Source: Acholeplasmataceae bacterium UBA6235 (GTDB lineage Bacteria > Bacillota_I > Bacilli_A > Acholeplasmatales > UBA5453). From it: DNA of 14,601 nt. The stretch spans positions 1-14,601 of the forward strand of contig DJWH01000120.1 of NCBI GenBank assembly GCA_002441525.1, given 5' to 3'. The notes under the pieces were generated by a model that saw only the letters and a program-made list of their open reading frames with translations, searched no databases and was not told where the DNA came from. This document shows positions 6,912-13,877 of the stretch, piece after piece; positions within the stretch are counted from its first letter, which is position 1, and every line of letters begins with the position of its first letter. The translations under genes were made by a program, and so were the position numbers.

Positions 6912-6945
6912 AAAAAGACACAAATTGAAGATCAATCTGTGTCTT
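6912..6945 (-). terminator. Intrinsic terminator overlapping the end of the preceding gene
   Basis: A 14-position stem, AAGACACAAATTGA (6915-6928) against TCAATCTGTGTCTT (6932-6945), has one mismatch and a 3-base loop, and is followed on the minus strand by a T-run (6916-6912). The arm at 6932-6945 contains the last codons and TGA of the membrane protein gene. It insulates the gpx promoter, only about 20 bases downstream. Confidence 0.85.
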
Positions 6946-7486
6946 GAAATAATAGATAAAATAATCCGATGACTGGTACCCCTGCAATCCAATATTTTTG
7001 ATGTGATATCTTGGATAAATAGATGGATAAACCATACAAGAATATAAAGTCGATGGTCATAATGTGGACAAACGAGTCCGATAGAAACGCTTGATAGTAA
7101 GCTGAGAAATCACCTAAAATGATGCCGTAGCCAATCGTCATCACGGAAAGGATGAGTCCTAGCAACGCGACGATATGGGTTCGTTTGGATACCTTTTTCG
7201 ATTGTATTTGACCCTCTATGAAGGGTATGGTTAATACAAAACCACCAAACATGAATCCCATGGATAAAAATACCCATTGTTTTCGGTTCATTTCTAGATA
7301 TTTTAGACCATATAATAAAAACGCGAGCGGGAATAACCCCAGTAAATTGAACACCATGAATAGGGTTGGATCGATGTTATTCGATACCACATCCGATAAA
7401 AATGTACCCGCTTGGAAATTGGTTATTAAGTGGAAGACTGCATATAATACCAGACCCACGTGTGCGATGAATAATCCTTTTCGCAT
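6932..7486 (-). CDS. Polytopic membrane protein, function unknown
   Basis: The start is the ATG at 7486, preceded by AGGGGTGAT; the frame is open further upstream but without a site. The 184-residue protein is almost all membrane helix: about six spans, beginning with GLFIAHVGLVLYAVFHLI and ending with AGVPVIGLFYLLF. Between the third and fourth spans is a positively charged loop (QSKKVSKRTH, about 107-116) that should face the cytosol. I see no known family motif or catalytic residue. It is a single-gene unit: it has its own promoter (7505-7533) and its terminator overlaps its stop codon. Confidence 0.8.
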   Translation of the reverse strand: MRKGLFIAHVGLVLYAVFHLITNFQAGTFLSDVVSNNIDPTLFMVFNLLGLFPLAFLLYGLKYLEMNRKQWVFLSMGFMFGGFVLTIPFIEGQIQSKKVSKRTHIVALLGLILSVMTIGYGIILGDFSAYYQAFLSDSFVHIMTIDFIFLYGLSIYLSKISHQKYWIAGVPVIGLFYLLFQDTD

Positions 7487-7504
7487 CCGATCACCCCTAT
7501 TCTT

Positions 7505-7533
7505 AGTATAGACATCCCCAACGCTCATTTCAA
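7505..7533 (-). promoter_or_regulatory. Promoter of the polytopic membrane protein gene
   Basis: Minus strand: -35 TTGAAA (7533-7528), 17-base spacer, -10 TATACT (7510-7505). It is close to consensus and sits about 20 bases before the start codon. Confidence 0.75.
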
Positions 7534-7607
7534 ATAATTAGCCCATTTATTTTGAATCCCATGGTAAACCCATAAAAGCGATTTCATTAGGATATGGGTA
7601 TACATTT

Positions 7608-7613
7608 TATAAT
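7608..7613 (+). promoter_or_regulatory. Candidate -10 box of the met transporter operon
   Basis: TATAAT in front of the structured leader. The -35 region is poor (TTCATT at 7583-7588 would need a 19-base spacer). The transcript would begin near 7620, about 25 bases before the first paired element of the riboswitch. The 7487-7794 gap is filled by the opposing promoter at 7505-7533, this box, the aptamer and the terminator. Confidence 0.5.
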
Positions 7614-7645
7614 GGGTGTGCTAAAATTGGATTAACTTAATATCA

Positions 7646-7726
7646 CTATCAAGAAGACGGGAGAGATATAGCTCGAGGAACGTCTACCAACCGGAACAAT
7701 CACGGTGGTAAAGCTATAAGCGATGG
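7646..7726 (+). promoter_or_regulatory. SAM-I-clan riboswitch aptamer, compact variant
   Basis: The leader folds as follows. P1: CTATC (7646-7650) with GATGG (7722-7726). P2: AGACG (7655-7659) with CGTCT (7681-7685). P3: ACC-a-ACCG (7686-7693) with CGGTGGT (7703-7709). A pseudoknot: TATAGCT in the P2 loop (7667-7673) with AGCTATA after P3 (7712-7718). This is the order and topology of the S-box (SAM-I), with recognisable blocks: TATCAAGA after P1, CCAACC for GCAACC, GGTGGTAA for GGTGCTAA. The inner P3 pair changes from G-C to C-G on both sides, which keeps pairing. P4 is absent. Binding of S-adenosylmethionine and control of metNIQ are inferred from fold and neighbours; SAM-I/IV-type or an unlisted subclass are alternatives. 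Confidence 0.7.
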
Positions 7727-7746
7727 ACGCATATAATCATAAATAC

Positions 7747-7775
7747 ATGCCTGTCGCGAAGCGATAGGCATTTTT
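7747..7775 (+). terminator. Riboswitch-controlled terminator before metN
   Basis: TGCCTGTCGC (7748-7757), loop GAA, GCGATAGGCA (7761-7770), then five T's. The left arm can instead pair with GCGATGG-ac-GCAT (7720-7732) to form an 11-bp antiterminator that consumes the 3' strand of aptamer helix P1. P1 and the antiterminator exclude each other, as in attenuation-type riboswitches that stop transcription when ligand is bound. Confidence 0.85.
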
Positions 7776-7794
7776 GTTTCAAAAGGAGATTCCC

Positions 7795-8766
7795 ATGATT
7801 GAACTTAAACACATATCTAAATCCTATCCCAATAAAAAAACAACTTTTCACGCTTTAGAGGATGTCAACCTAACCATCCAGTCTGGTGAAATTGTGGGTA
7901 TTTTGGGGTATAGTGGGGCCGGAAAGAGCACATTGGTGCGTATCATCAATGGGCTCATTGAACCTAGTAAAGGTGTCGTCAGCATTGATGGTCATGACCT
8001 CGATCTGCATAAGCAACAGGCAATCGATCGAATGCGTCACACCATCGGCATGATTTTTCAACATTTCAACTTAATTCATTCGATGACCGTGTATGACAAC
8101 ATCAAACTGCCTTTAGATATTGCGAAATACCCTCAGGATAAAGACAAACGCATTTTAGAATTGTTGTCTTTAGTAGGTCTATCCGATAAGAAAGACATGT
8201 ATCCAAAATCATTATCCGGTGGTGAACGCCAAAGGGTTGGGATTGCAAGAGCACTGGCCAATCACCCAAAAGTATTGTTGTGTGATGAAGCTACCTCCGC
8301 TTTAGACCAAAAAACAGCGACCGATATCCTCGATTTACTCAAACAAATCCATCAACAAACAGGGGTTACCATCGTTTTTATCACCCACCAAATCGAAGTG
8401 GTAAAAGCCTTATGTGACCGTGTTGTAGTGATGGATGGTGGTCGTATCGTTGAAGATACCCCCATCAAAGATTTATTTGTTCATCCACAATCTGAAGTAT
8501 CCAAATTCCTTTTACAAACATTTAAATATGAGACCACTGAATCCGATATCTATGAGCTTGTATATAACCATAAGAATAGCAACGATACGATTCTATCGGA
8601 TTGTATCAAGCAATTTCATATTGATGTGAATATCAAATACGCGAAAACCTTGACATTGAAATCAGAAACCATTGGATTTCTCTATGTTCAATTCTTTGGA
8701 CAACAAACCGAAGACGCGATTGCTTATTTAAGGGCTCATCAAGTGGAGGTGAATCGTTATGCTTAA
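7795..8766 (+). CDS. metN: Methionine ABC transporter ATP-binding protein MetN
   Basis: The ATG at 7795 follows AAAGGAG; a TTG at 7774 lies inside the terminator tail and is rejected. The 323-residue protein has Walker A GYSGAGKST (38-46), Q-loop FQHFN (88-92), signature LSGGERQR (140-147), Walker B VLLCDEATSALD (160-171) and the switch His198. Residues from about 250 to 320 form a NIL domain, the regulatory domain that in MetN proteins binds methionine and shuts the transporter when internal methionine is high. It powers import with MetI and MetQ. Its end overlaps metI by 8 bases, and the operon lies behind the S-box-like leader. The usual THEM after the switch His reads THQI, a mild change. 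Confidence 0.95.
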   Translation: MIELKHISKSYPNKKTTFHALEDVNLTIQSGEIVGILGYSGAGKSTLVRIINGLIEPSKGVVSIDGHDLDLHKQQAIDRMRHTIGMIFQHFNLIHSMTVYDNIKLPLDIAKYPQDKDKRILELLSLVGLSDKKDMYPKSLSGGERQRVGIARALANHPKVLLCDEATSALDQKTATDILDLLKQIHQQTGVTIVFITHQIEVVKALCDRVVVMDGGRIVEDTPIKDLFVHPQSEVSKFLLQTFKYETTESDIYELVYNHKNSNDTILSDCIKQFHIDVNIKYAKTLTLKSETIGFLYVQFFGQQTEDAIAYLRAHQVEVNRYA

Positions 8767-9424
8767 TGCGTATGATTGGAACCAATTTGTGAAAGCCTTG
8801 TATGAAACATTATTTTTAACATTTGGTACAGGCGCATTCGTCTTAATCATCGGGTTGATCCTGGGTTTCTTAATCTATATCTTAGATAATGACGCCATCA
8901 TCAAACCAAGTATTCAACGAACCATCGCTTACCGTGTACTTTCAACCATCAACGACATTGCGAGAAGCATTCCGTTCATCATATTGCTGATCATGATGAT
9001 TCCCCTAACCCGTGCCTTGGTCGGTACAATGTTGGGAGCCAAAGGTGCATTACCCGCCCTCATCGTTTCGGCTTCACCGTTTTTCGCCAGAGTGGTCAAT
9101 AACGCTTTAAAATCGGTGAGTGATAACACGTTAGAGGCCTTAAAATCGATGGGTGCATCTCGATGGACCATCGTTAGAATTGTCTTTAAAGAAGCTTTAA
9201 GTCCACTCGTATCCGGGTTTACCTTAACCTTGGTAACGTTGGTTGGCTTCATGTCCGCTGCCGCGGTCATCGGGGCAGGTGGGCTTGCATTCCTAGCCTA
9301 TGAAAATGGGAAGTTTGGCAACAATTACACCTTGATGTATCTATCCATCTTCACCATTTTATTACTCGTATTCATCATCCAAATTACTGGAGATTATGTA
9401 TCTAAAAAGTTAAACCATCAATAA
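8759..9424 (+). CDS. metI: Methionine ABC transporter permease MetI
   Basis: The ATG overlaps the last codons of metN, with GGAGGTG as ribosome binding site. The 221-residue length is typical of MetI. About five membrane spans are visible: near residues 18-41, 53-80, 91-110, 140-165 and 190-215. The permease core has GTMLGAKGALPAL and ASPFFARVV, characteristic of MetI, and the EAA loop that docks to MetN reads LEALKSMGAS, followed by IVRIVFKEAL. It forms the membrane channel as a dimer. The gene order metN-metI-metQ is the standard one. Confidence 0.95.
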   Translation: MLNAYDWNQFVKALYETLFLTFGTGAFVLIIGLILGFLIYILDNDAIIKPSIQRTIAYRVLSTINDIARSIPFIILLIMMIPLTRALVGTMLGAKGALPALIVSASPFFARVVNNALKSVSDNTLEALKSMGASRWTIVRIVFKEALSPLVSGFTLTLVTLVGFMSAAAVIGAGGLAFLAYENGKFGNNYTLMYLSIFTILLLVFIIQITGDYVSKKLNHQ

Positions 9425-9439
9425 CAGGAGAACATTCAA

Positions 9440-10252
9440 ATGAAAAAAATCATTACCTTACTGGTTGTCTTATTCGCTAGCTTCACGTTGGCGGCTTGTA
9501 ACAACAATGAAAAGACCATCAAAGTCATCGCGACATCCATTCCTCACGCAGAAATTTTAGAATTTGCTAGACCATTATTAAAAGAACGTGGCTACAACCT
9601 AGAAGTCATCATCACATCCGATTATTACTTCCCAAATCCAGCCGTCGCTGCAGGTGACGCGGATGCGAACTTCTTCCAACACGTCCCATTCTTAACCAAA
9701 TACAACAACGAAAATCCAGATAAGAACTTAGTCATCGCTTCTTATGTTCACATCGAACCGATTGGTTTATACGCCAACACCATCACATCGTTATCCAACA
9801 TCCCTAATGGCGCAACCATCCTTTTATCCAATTCAACCTCAGACCATGGTCGTGCACTTAACTTACTTGCACAAGCGGGTTTGATTGGTTTATCCGAAAA
9901 CTTTGATATCTTGGCTGCTTCCATCAACTTCAGTGAAGTCATTGTGTCGAATCCTAAGAACTTAGTCATTCGCGCCAATGTTGCACCTGACTTCTTGATT
10001 TCGGCTTATAATGCCAAGGAAGCTGACTTATACATCATCAACTCTAACTATGCGTTAGAAGGCAACCTTAACCCATTAGAAGATTCGATTTTCATTGAAT
10101 CGACAGGCAATAACCCTTATGTAAACGTATTGGCCGTCAGACCCGGCTTATTAGAATCTGAAAAGATTCAAGCCCTTGCTGAAATTCTAAACAGCCAAGC
10201 GGTTAAAGACTTCATCACAGAAACCTATGGTGGGTCTGTCATTCCAGCCTAA
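9440..10252 (+). CDS. metQ: Methionine-binding lipoprotein MetQ (NlpA family)
   Basis: The 270-residue protein starts with a lipoprotein signal peptide: MKK, a hydrophobic stretch, then the lipobox LAAC with lipidated Cys20. The mature part has the NlpA/MetQ hallmarks IPHAEILE (about 34-41), SDYYFPNPAVAAGDADANFFQH (spanning about 54-75) and EPIGLYAN (about 96-103). It captures methionine outside the membrane and hands it to MetI/MetN; D- or L-methionine or methionine peptides are possible ligands. The ribosome binding site is AGGAGA, 15 bases after metI. A bidirectional terminator follows. Confidence 0.95.
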   Translation: MKKIITLLVVLFASFTLAACNNNEKTIKVIATSIPHAEILEFARPLLKERGYNLEVIITSDYYFPNPAVAAGDADANFFQHVPFLTKYNNENPDKNLVIASYVHIEPIGLYANTITSLSNIPNGATILLSNSTSDHGRALNLLAQAGLIGLSENFDILAASINFSEVIVSNPKNLVIRANVAPDFLISAYNAKEADLYIINSNYALEGNLNPLEDSIFIESTGNNPYVNVLAVRPGLLESEKIQALAEILNSQAVKDFITETYGGSVIPA

Positions 10253-10258
10253 CAAAAC

Positions 10259-10289
10259 AAAAAAAGGAGCTGTTGAAGGTTCCTTTTTT
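10259..10289. terminator. Bidirectional intrinsic terminator
   Basis: A-run plus GGA (to 10268), a 12-base loop, then TCC (10281-10283) and six T's (10284-10289). It ends metNIQ on the plus strand and, read the other way, gives AAAAAAGGA...TCCTTTTTTT for the minus-strand membrane protein gene that stops at 10301. Confidence 0.85.
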
Positions 10290-10300
10290 CTTGGATTAAA

Positions 10301-10765
10301 CTATTTTAAGAATGAAAAAACTTTTTCGCCTAAGAATTCTAGTACTAAGGATAATAAAGCGAATACGATTTGTAGGTAAACACCTAAGCCTAAGCTCATG
10401 GTGACTAAACCAGCACCAACCGCACCTTCAAGGGCTGCAGACTTGTCAACGAACACTTGGAAATAAACGTACAATACAACGCCTAAACCCACAACAACTG
10501 CGGCTAAGTGGACATATCTGCTGAGTGATTCTTTATAAAAGAACACCACAACTGCAGCAACGCTCACCAATAAGGATAATACGACCAATAAAAGCGGTGA
10601 ATCTGAAGTGCTACCTAGACGGGTTGCGAAATCTTGAACATTCCATAACGAGTCGCTGTAGTCAGCACCCATGGCTTTACCAACCACGAAAGGTAAAAAG
10701 TAACCTAACGCAAACAAGCCCAGTAAAACGGATTTTGAAACTTTGAGTAACAGTGATTTATTCAT
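10301..10765 (-). CDS. Four-span membrane protein, function unknown
   Basis: The product has 154 residues. It starts at ATG 10765; an AAAGGGGGAT site is 12 bases away, slightly far, with no better start nearby. Membrane helices lie at about residues 11-29, 57-76, 83-104 and 115-145. The loop between the first two (about 30-56) is the only polar segment. There are no cysteines and no catalytic motif, and I do not recognise the family. It is a single-gene unit with its own promoter (10824-10851), and it shares a terminator with metNIQ. Confidence 0.8.
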   Translation of the reverse strand: MNKSLLLKVSKSVLLGLFALGYFLPFVVGKAMGADYSDSLWNVQDFATRLGSTSDSPLLLVVLSLLVSVAAVVVFFYKESLSRYVHLAAVVVGLGVVLYVYFQVFVDKSAALEGAVGAGLVTMSLGLGVYLQIVFALLSLVLEFLGEKVFSFLK

Positions 10766-10823
10766 ATATTAATAAGATCCCCCTTTCACATTCACTCTCC
10801 ATCCATTCGGACAGACCACGCTC

Positions 10824-10851
10824 ATTGTAGCACATTTATTTAGAACTTCAA
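10824..10851 (-). promoter_or_regulatory. Promoter of the four-span membrane protein gene
   Basis: Minus strand: -35 TTGAAG (10851-10846), 16-base spacer, extended -10 TGcTACAAT with the hexamer at 10829-10824. The leader would be about 50 bases. The rest of the 10766-10982 gap holds a weak hairpin at 10908-10931 and the next terminator. Confidence 0.7.
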
Positions 10852-10960
10852 AGCATTTTTTGACATTTTATTTTGAATTTCCAACTATTTGATTTTCAAA
10901 GTAACATAATATCGCTTTTTTATGCGGTATTCTAAGATTGTTAATACTTTCTTACAAAAG

Positions 10961-10979
10961 AAAAAACCCTTTTGGGTTT
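10961..10979 (-). terminator. Intrinsic terminator of the cyclase / nucleotidyltransferase operon
   Basis: AAACCC (10964-10969), TTTT loop, GGGTTT (10974-10979); on the minus strand the stem is followed by a T-run. It begins 3 bases after the stop of the ClbS-like/nucleotidyltransferase gene. Confidence 0.8.
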
Positions 10980-10982
10980 GAT

Positions 10983-12230
10983 CTATTTGGTTAGTTTTAT
11001 GAGATCTAAGGTCAATTGTTCAAGGTCTTTTAAGAAGTCCCCGGAAGTGATATTATCGAAAACTTTTCCGACGGTTTTTTCCAAACCCTTGGGTTGTTTC
11101 GGTAAGCTCAACGCTTTTTCTAACATCCGTTTTTCACCCGGATGATTGATTTGATTGATCGCGAACAAAGTATCAAAAAACAAACTGAAGTATTCGGTTA
11201 AGCGGTGATTCACCGCGATGATATCTTGACGCTTGACTGCTTTTACGATTTGATCGAAATAATTTGGTTGAGTACCATAGAGTAATGGGATATTTTGTCT
11301 AATCACTTGTTGATATAACGCCGCTATATCGATAAAACGATACGTGTCTTGTAAGGACTTATAGGCACGTTTTTTATCATAGATGATTTTGGTGGTCAGT
11401 AAGTTGTCTAGGAAACATGTACTGTATCCACGGTTGACTTGTCCGTTAAACAGTCTTTCCATCATGGCTTTAAAATCATCTAAATTTCTGTATATGAACT
11501 CAATGCCGATGCCATTATTTAGGACGCCATCATCTTCCGTCTCGAAAAATTGATGGTTATACTCCATCAAAGAAACGTGTGGACCAATGATGCGTCTTCT
11601 TTCTTCAACATCGATTGGTTTAGTGGCGTACACATAAATATCATAATCCGATAGATGATCCCCTTGTTGTTTTCCACGGGATCCACCTAAGACAATCGCT
11701 TCTACTTCTGGTAAAGATTTAAACCCTTCCAATAAAGGTCTTAAGTACGGGTCACCTAAATGAAATTCGATGGTTTGGATAGCCCATTGGTAGTGACCAC
11801 CCATGCATTCATGGATGAATTCACCTAAATTAGATGGCGCAGTAAATGGGTATAATCCCGCAGCATTCAACGTATGATCAAACAGCTGAGCTATCTTTGA
11901 CATCCAATGGTTATGGGATTGATTGAAAAGGTGTTTGACTTCATGAAGCGTATATGATTCGGCTTCTTTCTTGATCTTGTAGTTGAGTTCAGTCAAGTTT
12001 TTCCAGGTATAACCAGGTCTGAGTTCAATCGGTGGTATAGGATTCTTTGTCATCAAATCCGACAAGATTTGATGCCAGCCATATAAGTGATACAATACAT
12101 CTCTGATGTTCTCATCACGATCCATATATAAAAATGGTACGGATGCGTTTTGTTCAACCAAAACCATCAACGCATCGTGTTTTTTTCTCGCATCCTCAAG
12201 GATGCTTGTTACTGTAAATTCATGTTTCAT
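10983..12230 (-). CDS. Fusion of a ClbS/DfsB-like four-helix domain and a nucleotidyltransferase (DUF4037-like)
   Basis: The 415-residue protein has two parts. Residues 1 to about 165 resemble the ClbS/DfsB (DUF1706, DinB-like) four-helix bundle: a metal-like or pocket histidine at DVLYHLYGWHQILSDL (44-59), RPGYTWKN (71-78) and a late H-x5-HYQWA segment (140-150). Residues from about 170 carry a polymerase-beta-type nucleotidyltransferase core: LGGSRGK (181-187), then DYD with Asp195 and Asp197, and a probable third acid Glu244 in IGIEFIYR; the rest is helical. Such enzymes transfer nucleotides to proteins, RNA or small molecules. ClbS-type domains are known from protection against the genotoxin colibactin, but most members are uncharacterised. 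The start overlaps the cyclase stop (ATGA); the ribosome binding site is weak, so translation is probably coupled. Confidence 0.8.
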   Translation of the reverse strand: MKHEFTVTSILEDARKKHDALMVLVEQNASVPFLYMDRDENIRDVLYHLYGWHQILSDLMTKNPIPPIELRPGYTWKNLTELNYKIKKEAESYTLHEVKHLFNQSHNHWMSKIAQLFDHTLNAAGLYPFTAPSNLGEFIHECMGGHYQWAIQTIEFHLGDPYLRPLLEGFKSLPEVEAIVLGGSRGKQQGDHLSDYDIYVYATKPIDVEERRRIIGPHVSLMEYNHQFFETEDDGVLNNGIGIEFIYRNLDDFKAMMERLFNGQVNRGYSTCFLDNLLTTKIIYDKKRAYKSLQDTYRFIDIAALYQQVIRQNIPLLYGTQPNYFDQIVKAVKRQDIIAVNHRLTEYFSLFFDTLFAINQINHPGEKRMLEKALSLPKQPKGLEKTVGKVFDNITSGDFLKDLEQLTLDLIKLTK

Positions 12231-13747
12231 ACGCGTCGTTTCGAGTCCTTTTCTTTATACATCATCTTGTCGGCTTGGCGAACCAAATCCTCTAAATATA
12301 AACCATCTTTTGGATAAATGGAGAATCCGATGGATGCGCCAATATCGATGGGTTTATCTTCAATCGATTTAAGATTGGTGATTTCATTTCTAGCCTTGAT
12401 CATATATTTGATGATTTCAGTTTCTTGGTTTAGGTTTTTTAATAGAATGATGAACTCGTCTCCGCCCAATCTTGCCACAAAATGATCTTTAAAGACCAAT
12501 GACAATTTCCTAGAAATTAAAATGAGCAAGTCATCACCTATGTTGTGTCCGTAGGTATCATTAACTGCTTTAAATCGATCTAAATCGATTAAAATGACAG
12601 AAAATGGTTTGAGTTCTGTGGTATATATATCCTTCAATTCTTGGTAGTAGTGCTCCAACTCATGACGATTGAGTAGTCCCGTTAAAGCGTCATGCGTAGC
12701 GATGTATATAAGCTCACGTTTCGCACGGCCTAGCAGGGTGGTGTCAGATGCTGTGGATAATAAAAAGTCATCGCCAAACATGCGGATAACACGACAAGAA
12801 TAAATGGTTTCAACTGGGTCACCATTCATCTTGAAGAAGGTCATTTCTTGGTGTTCTATTTCTTCCCTTTTCGCAATCCTTTTTAATAATTCTTCACGTC
12901 TTTGGTTGTCAGAACCCCATATTTTGATTTGAGCAGTCGTTTTACCTATGACAAAATCTCGTGACAATTCAAACGTATCTAAAAACGCTTTATTCACATC
13001 ATAAATCTCTCCAGATGACAACCTTGAAATGATCATGATGACCGGTGAATTATCGAAAGCACTCTTAAATTTCGCTTCTTCGACATCGACTTCATCTAGC
13101 GCACGCTTGTTTACTAGAATAATGAAAGCGAGCGGTAAGATGATGGCGAATACTGAAACAAAAATGTTTGATAGCACATCTCTTGGGTGATTCAGGAAGA
13201 TATCTTCATGGTGGGTTGGGTCAATGATGGCGTAGATGATACGAATCAAATTACCAATCATGAATAATATTAAAACGATTTCAAATTGTCGAGTTATTCG
13301 TTTAAAATAAGCAGACAAATCAAAGTGTATATAGATGAACATACTGCCAAAAGTGAACAGACCTAAAAATCCAATGAGACCATTTCTCGCATTAAGGTTA
13401 GGTTCAAGGTACGTGTAATATGTGAACAGTGCCGTATAGAACAATCCAAAGAACACGTGATAATAGAAGCGGTACTTAAGCAAGAAAAATTTAACCAACC
13501 CATAAACATTGATTTGGAAAGCAATCATGATGATGACATTCGCCAACCATATTGAAAAAAAGTCTGGAATCGACCCTCTAAACATGATGAGTAAATTGCC
13601 GATAAAGACTAGGACAATCGAGAGCAACCACTGGAATAAGCCTTTATATCGGTTTGCATTATTTTGCCATAACATCGCGATGGCGAAAATGTTGATACCA
13701 TAAATGATCATATTAGCGAGAAACAATGTTCTTACATCAAAGGTCAT
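12227..13747 (-). CDS. Membrane-bound PAS-GGDEF diguanylate cyclase
   Basis: The 506-residue protein starts at ATG 13747, behind GGAGGG. The first part (about 8-212) has seven likely membrane helices. A PAS domain follows (about 222-340, starting FKSAFDNSPVIMI), then a GGDEF domain (about 343-500). The catalytic motif is intact (RLGGDEF, 426-432), as are HDALTGLLNR (352-361) and DLDRFKAVND (388-397), so it should join two GTP into cyclic di-GMP at the inner face of the membrane. The inhibitory site R-x-x-D usually found five residues before GGDEF is missing (FKDH there), so product feedback is not expected. Its signal may be sensed by the 7TM or PAS part. It is the first gene of a two-gene operon with the ClbS-like fusion. 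Confidence 0.93.
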   Translation of the reverse strand: MTFDVRTLFLANMIIYGINIFAIAMLWQNNANRYKGLFQWLLSIVLVFIGNLLIMFRGSIPDFFSIWLANVIIMIAFQINVYGLVKFFLLKYRFYYHVFFGLFYTALFTYYTYLEPNLNARNGLIGFLGLFTFGSMFIYIHFDLSAYFKRITRQFEIVLILFMIGNLIRIIYAIIDPTHHEDIFLNHPRDVLSNIFVSVFAIILPLAFIILVNKRALDEVDVEEAKFKSAFDNSPVIMIISRLSSGEIYDVNKAFLDTFELSRDFVIGKTTAQIKIWGSDNQRREELLKRIAKREEIEHQEMTFFKMNGDPVETIYSCRVIRMFGDDFLLSTASDTTLLGRAKRELIYIATHDALTGLLNRHELEHYYQELKDIYTTELKPFSVILIDLDRFKAVNDTYGHNIGDDLLILISRKLSLVFKDHFVARLGGDEFIILLKNLNQETEIIKYMIKARNEITNLKSIEDKPIDIGASIGFSIYPKDGLYLEDLVRQADKMMYKEKDSKRRV

Positions 13748-13771
13748 TGGAATCCCTCCAATTCTACTTAT

Positions 13772-13777
13772 ATTATA
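13772..13777 (-). promoter_or_regulatory. Candidate -10 box for the cyclase operon
   Basis: TATAAT on the minus strand, 24 bases before the start codon. The -35 side is weak: TTGTTC would need a 20-base spacer. Confidence 0.4.
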
Positions 13778-13802
13778 ACCTATATACCTCTCTATTAGAA
13801 CA

Positions 13803-13848
13803 AAGAGGTGAATAAATCCCCCTTTACAGAATGATTTGATTTCCTCTT
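13803..13848 (-). repeat. Interrupted hairpin, probable right-end structure of the IS200/IS605-type element
   Basis: Plus strand: AAGAGG (13803-13808), 5 bases, AAATC (13814-13818), a long loop, GATTT (13838-13842) directly followed by CCTCTT (13843-13848). So two stacked arms pair around a one-sided 5-base bulge. It lies 30 bases after the tnpB stop, where IS200/IS605 elements carry a subterminal imperfect palindrome and where TnpB guide RNAs (omega RNA) end. The exact element boundary cannot be fixed from one copy. Confidence 0.5.
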
Positions 13849-13877
13849 AACGATTTAACTCGTCTTATTTAAAGCGA

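Noticed and set aside
7641..7775. T-box leader in front of metN
   Set aside because: GGTGGTAA recalls the T-box GGTGGTACCGCG, but the ACCGCG part, the specifier stem and the long stem I are missing, and the leader is too short. The S-box-like fold explains more of the sequence.
7774..7794. Earlier metN start at a TTG
   Set aside because: It lies in the terminator's T-run, before the AAAGGAG site that serves the ATG at 7795.
8929..9270. Minus-strand open frame of 113 codons inside metI
   Set aside because: It is a mirror of the conserved permease core with no supporting start signal.
10908..10931. Hairpin AATATCGC / GCGGTATT with a T-rich loop
   Set aside because: An 8-bp stem with one G-T pair but no U-tract on either side and no gene to end there; the real terminator of the neighbouring gene is at 10961-10979.
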